Source: JAXDBV01 sp034678415
GTDB taxonomy: Bacteria; Bacteroidota; Bacteroidia; Bacteroidales; VadinHA17
Assembly (NCBI GenBank): GCA_034678415.1
Contig: JAXDBV010000031.1
Location: forward strand, 1-8,036
Direction: 5' to 3'
Length of the DNA stretch: 8,036 nt
The notes under the pieces are model-generated. The model was not told where the DNA came from, ran no database searches, and saw nothing but the letters and a program-made list of their open reading frames with translations. The translations under genes were made by a program, and so were the position numbers. Of the stretch, positions 6,744 through 8,036 are shown in pieces (within the stretch, counting starts at the first letter, position 1; every line of letters starts with the position of its first letter).

Positions 6744-6917
6744 ACGATTACAGACATAAAAGAAAAAGGTCGAATTATTAGAAGCCACCTACCAGCAGGA
6801 GGGTTGACAGACGGTATTGCTGTCAGGCCTGGGAAATCATTCCTTATCAGGGCAACCGACATGTCCCTGTCCTCCATCCACGCACTGATGGTACACTACG
6901 AGGATACTATAATGTAA
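6744..6917 (+). pseudogene. Possible gene remnant of normal composition between the regulator and the AT-rich block
   Basis: Composition returns abruptly to near 50% GC after about 6765. On the plus strand an open frame runs from just after the stop at 6741 to a TAA at 6915-6917, about 57 codons. It has no ATG near its beginning and ends with residues GKSFLIRATDMSLSSIHALM followed by VHYEDTIM, which looks protein-like. The only internal ATG that could start a product leaves about 19 residues. Its end overlaps the 3' end of the response regulator gene by about 11 bp. The minus strand also carries an open frame of about 50 codons here, so coding status on either strand is unproven. It could be the tail of a decayed gene, or untranslated 3' sequence of the regulator operon. 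I do not recognise a family. Confidence 0.2.
6805..6825 (-). other. Short stem-loop downstream of the response regulator
   Basis: TGACAG at 6805-6810 and CTGTCA at 6820-6825 form a perfect 6-bp stem with a 9-nt loop, about 80 bp after the regulator stop codon. There is no adjacent U-tract in the direction of transcription; the nearest T-run lies about 35 nt further on. It is therefore not a convincing intrinsic terminator. It may be a weak transcript-end structure or chance. Confidence 0.2.
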
Positions 6918-7551
6918 TTATTTTATTTTCAACAACATACATAACCAGACTGGCGGTATTGCGGGTTTGGGTTTTTGAGAGGATATTAGCCCTGTGTTTT
7001 TCGACCGTCCGCTTGCTGATATGTAGCGACCCTGCGATCTCAGCATTTGATAATCCCTGGCAGATCAGCCTGAGCACATCCATTTCCCGCCGGGAGAGGT
7101 TGATGGGGGGAACGGTTTCCTTCTTTACATCCTGAATATTCTTAACCATGTAGTAAAGAATTTCCGGGCTGAAGAAGGTGCCACCGCTATTTACCGACCG
7201 GATAGCCTTTGTCACTTCTTCAATATCCGAGTTTTTAAGAACAAATCCCCGTGCGCCGGCCTCAATCATACGGTAGTAATACTCCTGGTCGCCATACATG
7301 GAAAGAGCGACAATCTTACTGTCCGGTGATATACGTCCGGCTTCCTGTGTGGCTTCCACGCCGTTCATCACCGGCATCTCGATATCCATCAATACCACAT
7401 CGGGGGTAACCGTGGCCAGCTTCGAACAGAATTCCTGTCCGTTTTCCGCTTCGCCAACCACTTCCATGTCGGGCTCCGACTCAAGCAATAACATAAGACC
7501 GTTACGGAAAAGCTTATGATCATCCACAAGGAATACTTTTATCTTTTCCAT
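6907..7551 (-). CDS. NarL/LuxR-family response regulator
   Basis: A complete 214-residue two-component response regulator. The receiver domain (about residues 3-120) has the acidic pair D10-D11, the phosphoacceptor D56 in LMDIEMP, the switch residue S84 and K106. All canonical phosphorylation residues are present. The C-terminal LuxR/GerE helix-turn-helix spans about 151-207, with the typical LSRREMDVLRLICQGLSNAE opening and a recognition helix around ISKRTVEKHRANILS (178-192). Its length is normal for the NarL subfamily. The start ATG overlaps the stop of the upstream kinase in TAATG, so the two proteins are presumably made together and form a cognate pair. Downstream on the same strand is the Hdr-like operon, a plausible but unproven target. 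The family call is secure; the signal and regulon are unknown. Confidence 0.96.
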   Translation of the reverse strand: MEKIKVFLVDDHKLFRNGLMLLLESEPDMEVVGEAENGQEFCSKLATVTPDVVLMDIEMPVMNGVEATQEAGRISPDSKIVALSMYGDQEYYYRMIEAGARGFVLKNSDIEEVTKAIRSVNSGGTFFSPEILYYMVKNIQDVKKETVPPINLSRREMDVLRLICQGLSNAEIAGSLHISKRTVEKHRANILSKTQTRNTASLVMYVVENKIITL

Positions 7552-8036
7552 TACCTGATCTCTTTGGGTTTAATAATAATTTCTGCTTCCATTCCCATAC
7601 CAGGGGAAGAATGGTAGCTGAACTTTCCGCGGATCGAGTTGACGCGCGATTGAATATTGTACAGTCCGGTACGCTTGGCCTGGTCTTTCTCCAGCGACTG
7701 GTTGTCAAATCCCTTGCCGTCATCCTGGTATGATACCACCAGCACATCCTCGGTACGCAGGAAACTAAGGTTTATGGTTGTGGCTTCCGCATGCCGTATG
7801 GTATTGTTGATCAATTCGCTAACTGTACGGTACAAAATCAGTTCCACCTCGGGCTTGAAACGCTCCTTGTTCAGGTTGGAGTTTAAACGGATCTGTATCT
7901 TGCCGGCCGAATTGATCTTATTGATAAAGGATCGCATCATGGCTTCAAGCCCGAAATTCTTCAGTATATGAGGGCTGATATTATCAGATATCTCTTTCAG
8001 GCTTCCGATCGCTTCCTCGATCAGGTCGTTCATATT
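7551..8036 (-). CDS. Sensor histidine kinase, NarL-partner (HisKA_3/HATPase_c) type, N-terminus outside window
   Basis: Only the C-terminal part (161 residues plus at least one upstream codon) is visible. It begins near the end of the dimerisation helices (NDLIEEAIGSLKEISDNISP, then LKNFGLEAMM). The GHKL ATPase domain follows: N-box ELINNTIRHAEA, G1 box DDGKGFD, the G2-like GLYNIQSRVNSIRG, and a final SSPGMGMEAEIII. The phosphoacceptor-His segment, and any sensor or membrane region, must lie to the right of the window. An ATG at 8033 is preceded in frame by a sense codon (AAT) and would give a kinase without its His motif, so it is taken as internal. The stop overlaps the regulator start (TAATG). 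The short form of the dimerisation and ATPase domains is typical of kinases that pair with NarL-type regulators. Confidence 0.93.
   Translation of the reverse strand, partial: NMNDLIEEAIGSLKEISDNISPHILKNFGLEAMMRSFINKINSAGKIQIRLNSNLNKERFKPEVELILYRTVSELINNTIRHAEATTINLSFLRTEDVLVVSYQDDGKGFDNQSLEKDQAKRTGLYNIQSRVNSIRGKFSYHSSPGMGMEAEIIIKPKEIR

Noticed and set aside
6770..6906. Intrinsic terminator for the two-component operon
   Set aside because: The 6-bp stem at 6805-6825 is not followed by a U-tract, and the later T-run (about 6762-6768) has no adjacent stable stem.
7520..7747. Minus-strand open frame overlapping the end of the kinase
   Set aside because: An out-of-frame shadow of the GHKL ATPase domain, with no motifs of its own.

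Overview
The window reads as chromosomal DNA from an anaerobic or facultative member of the Bacteroidota. Support for this is inferential: the MnmE sequence style (a GKPNVGKST P-loop), a Bacteroidota-type -7 box (TAnnTTTG) ahead of mnmE, weak use of Shine-Dalgarno sites, and roughly 50% GC genes separated by very AT-rich spacer. Every gene I can support lies on the minus strand, so the window is best read from right to left.

Right end (8036 to 6907): the C-terminal part of a sensor histidine kinase (its N-terminus is outside the window) overlaps by one base (TAATG) a complete NarL/LuxR-type response regulator. Next comes a 510-bp spacer (6906 to 6397). Its right third has normal composition and may hold a gene remnant. 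Its middle is about 96% A+T and rich in near-perfect palindromes. Its left third leads into the next operon.

Centre (6396 to 1425): five tightly packed genes make up a heterodisulfide-reductase-like (Hdr-like) electron-transfer operon. In order they are a soluble HdrC-like di-[4Fe-4S] protein, an HdrB-like CCG-domain protein, a short HdrA-like flavoprotein, a second small HdrC-like protein, and a 608-residue membrane protein. This last protein fuses a NarI/DsrM-like cytochrome b domain to a dicluster ferredoxin domain and two complete CCG domains (HdrD/DsrK-like). The C-B-A-C-B order matches the sHdr (hdrC1-B1-A-hyp-C2-B2) clusters of sulfur oxidisers, but here the second B subunit carries a membrane anchor. 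Visible ligands predict about ten Fe-S clusters, an FAD and probably b haems. I infer a complex that links a soluble two-electron reaction of unknown substrate to the menaquinone pool. No lipoate-binding protein, DsrE/TusA, hydrogenase, Mvh-type or Etf genes are in the window to identify the donor.

Left end (1343 to 1): mnmE (trmE), the tRNA wobble-uridine-modifying GTPase, cut by the window edge about 20 residues before its expected C-terminus. It lies 81 bp after the operon, with its own candidate promoter.

No tRNA, rRNA, CRISPR array, transposase or insertion sequence was recognised.
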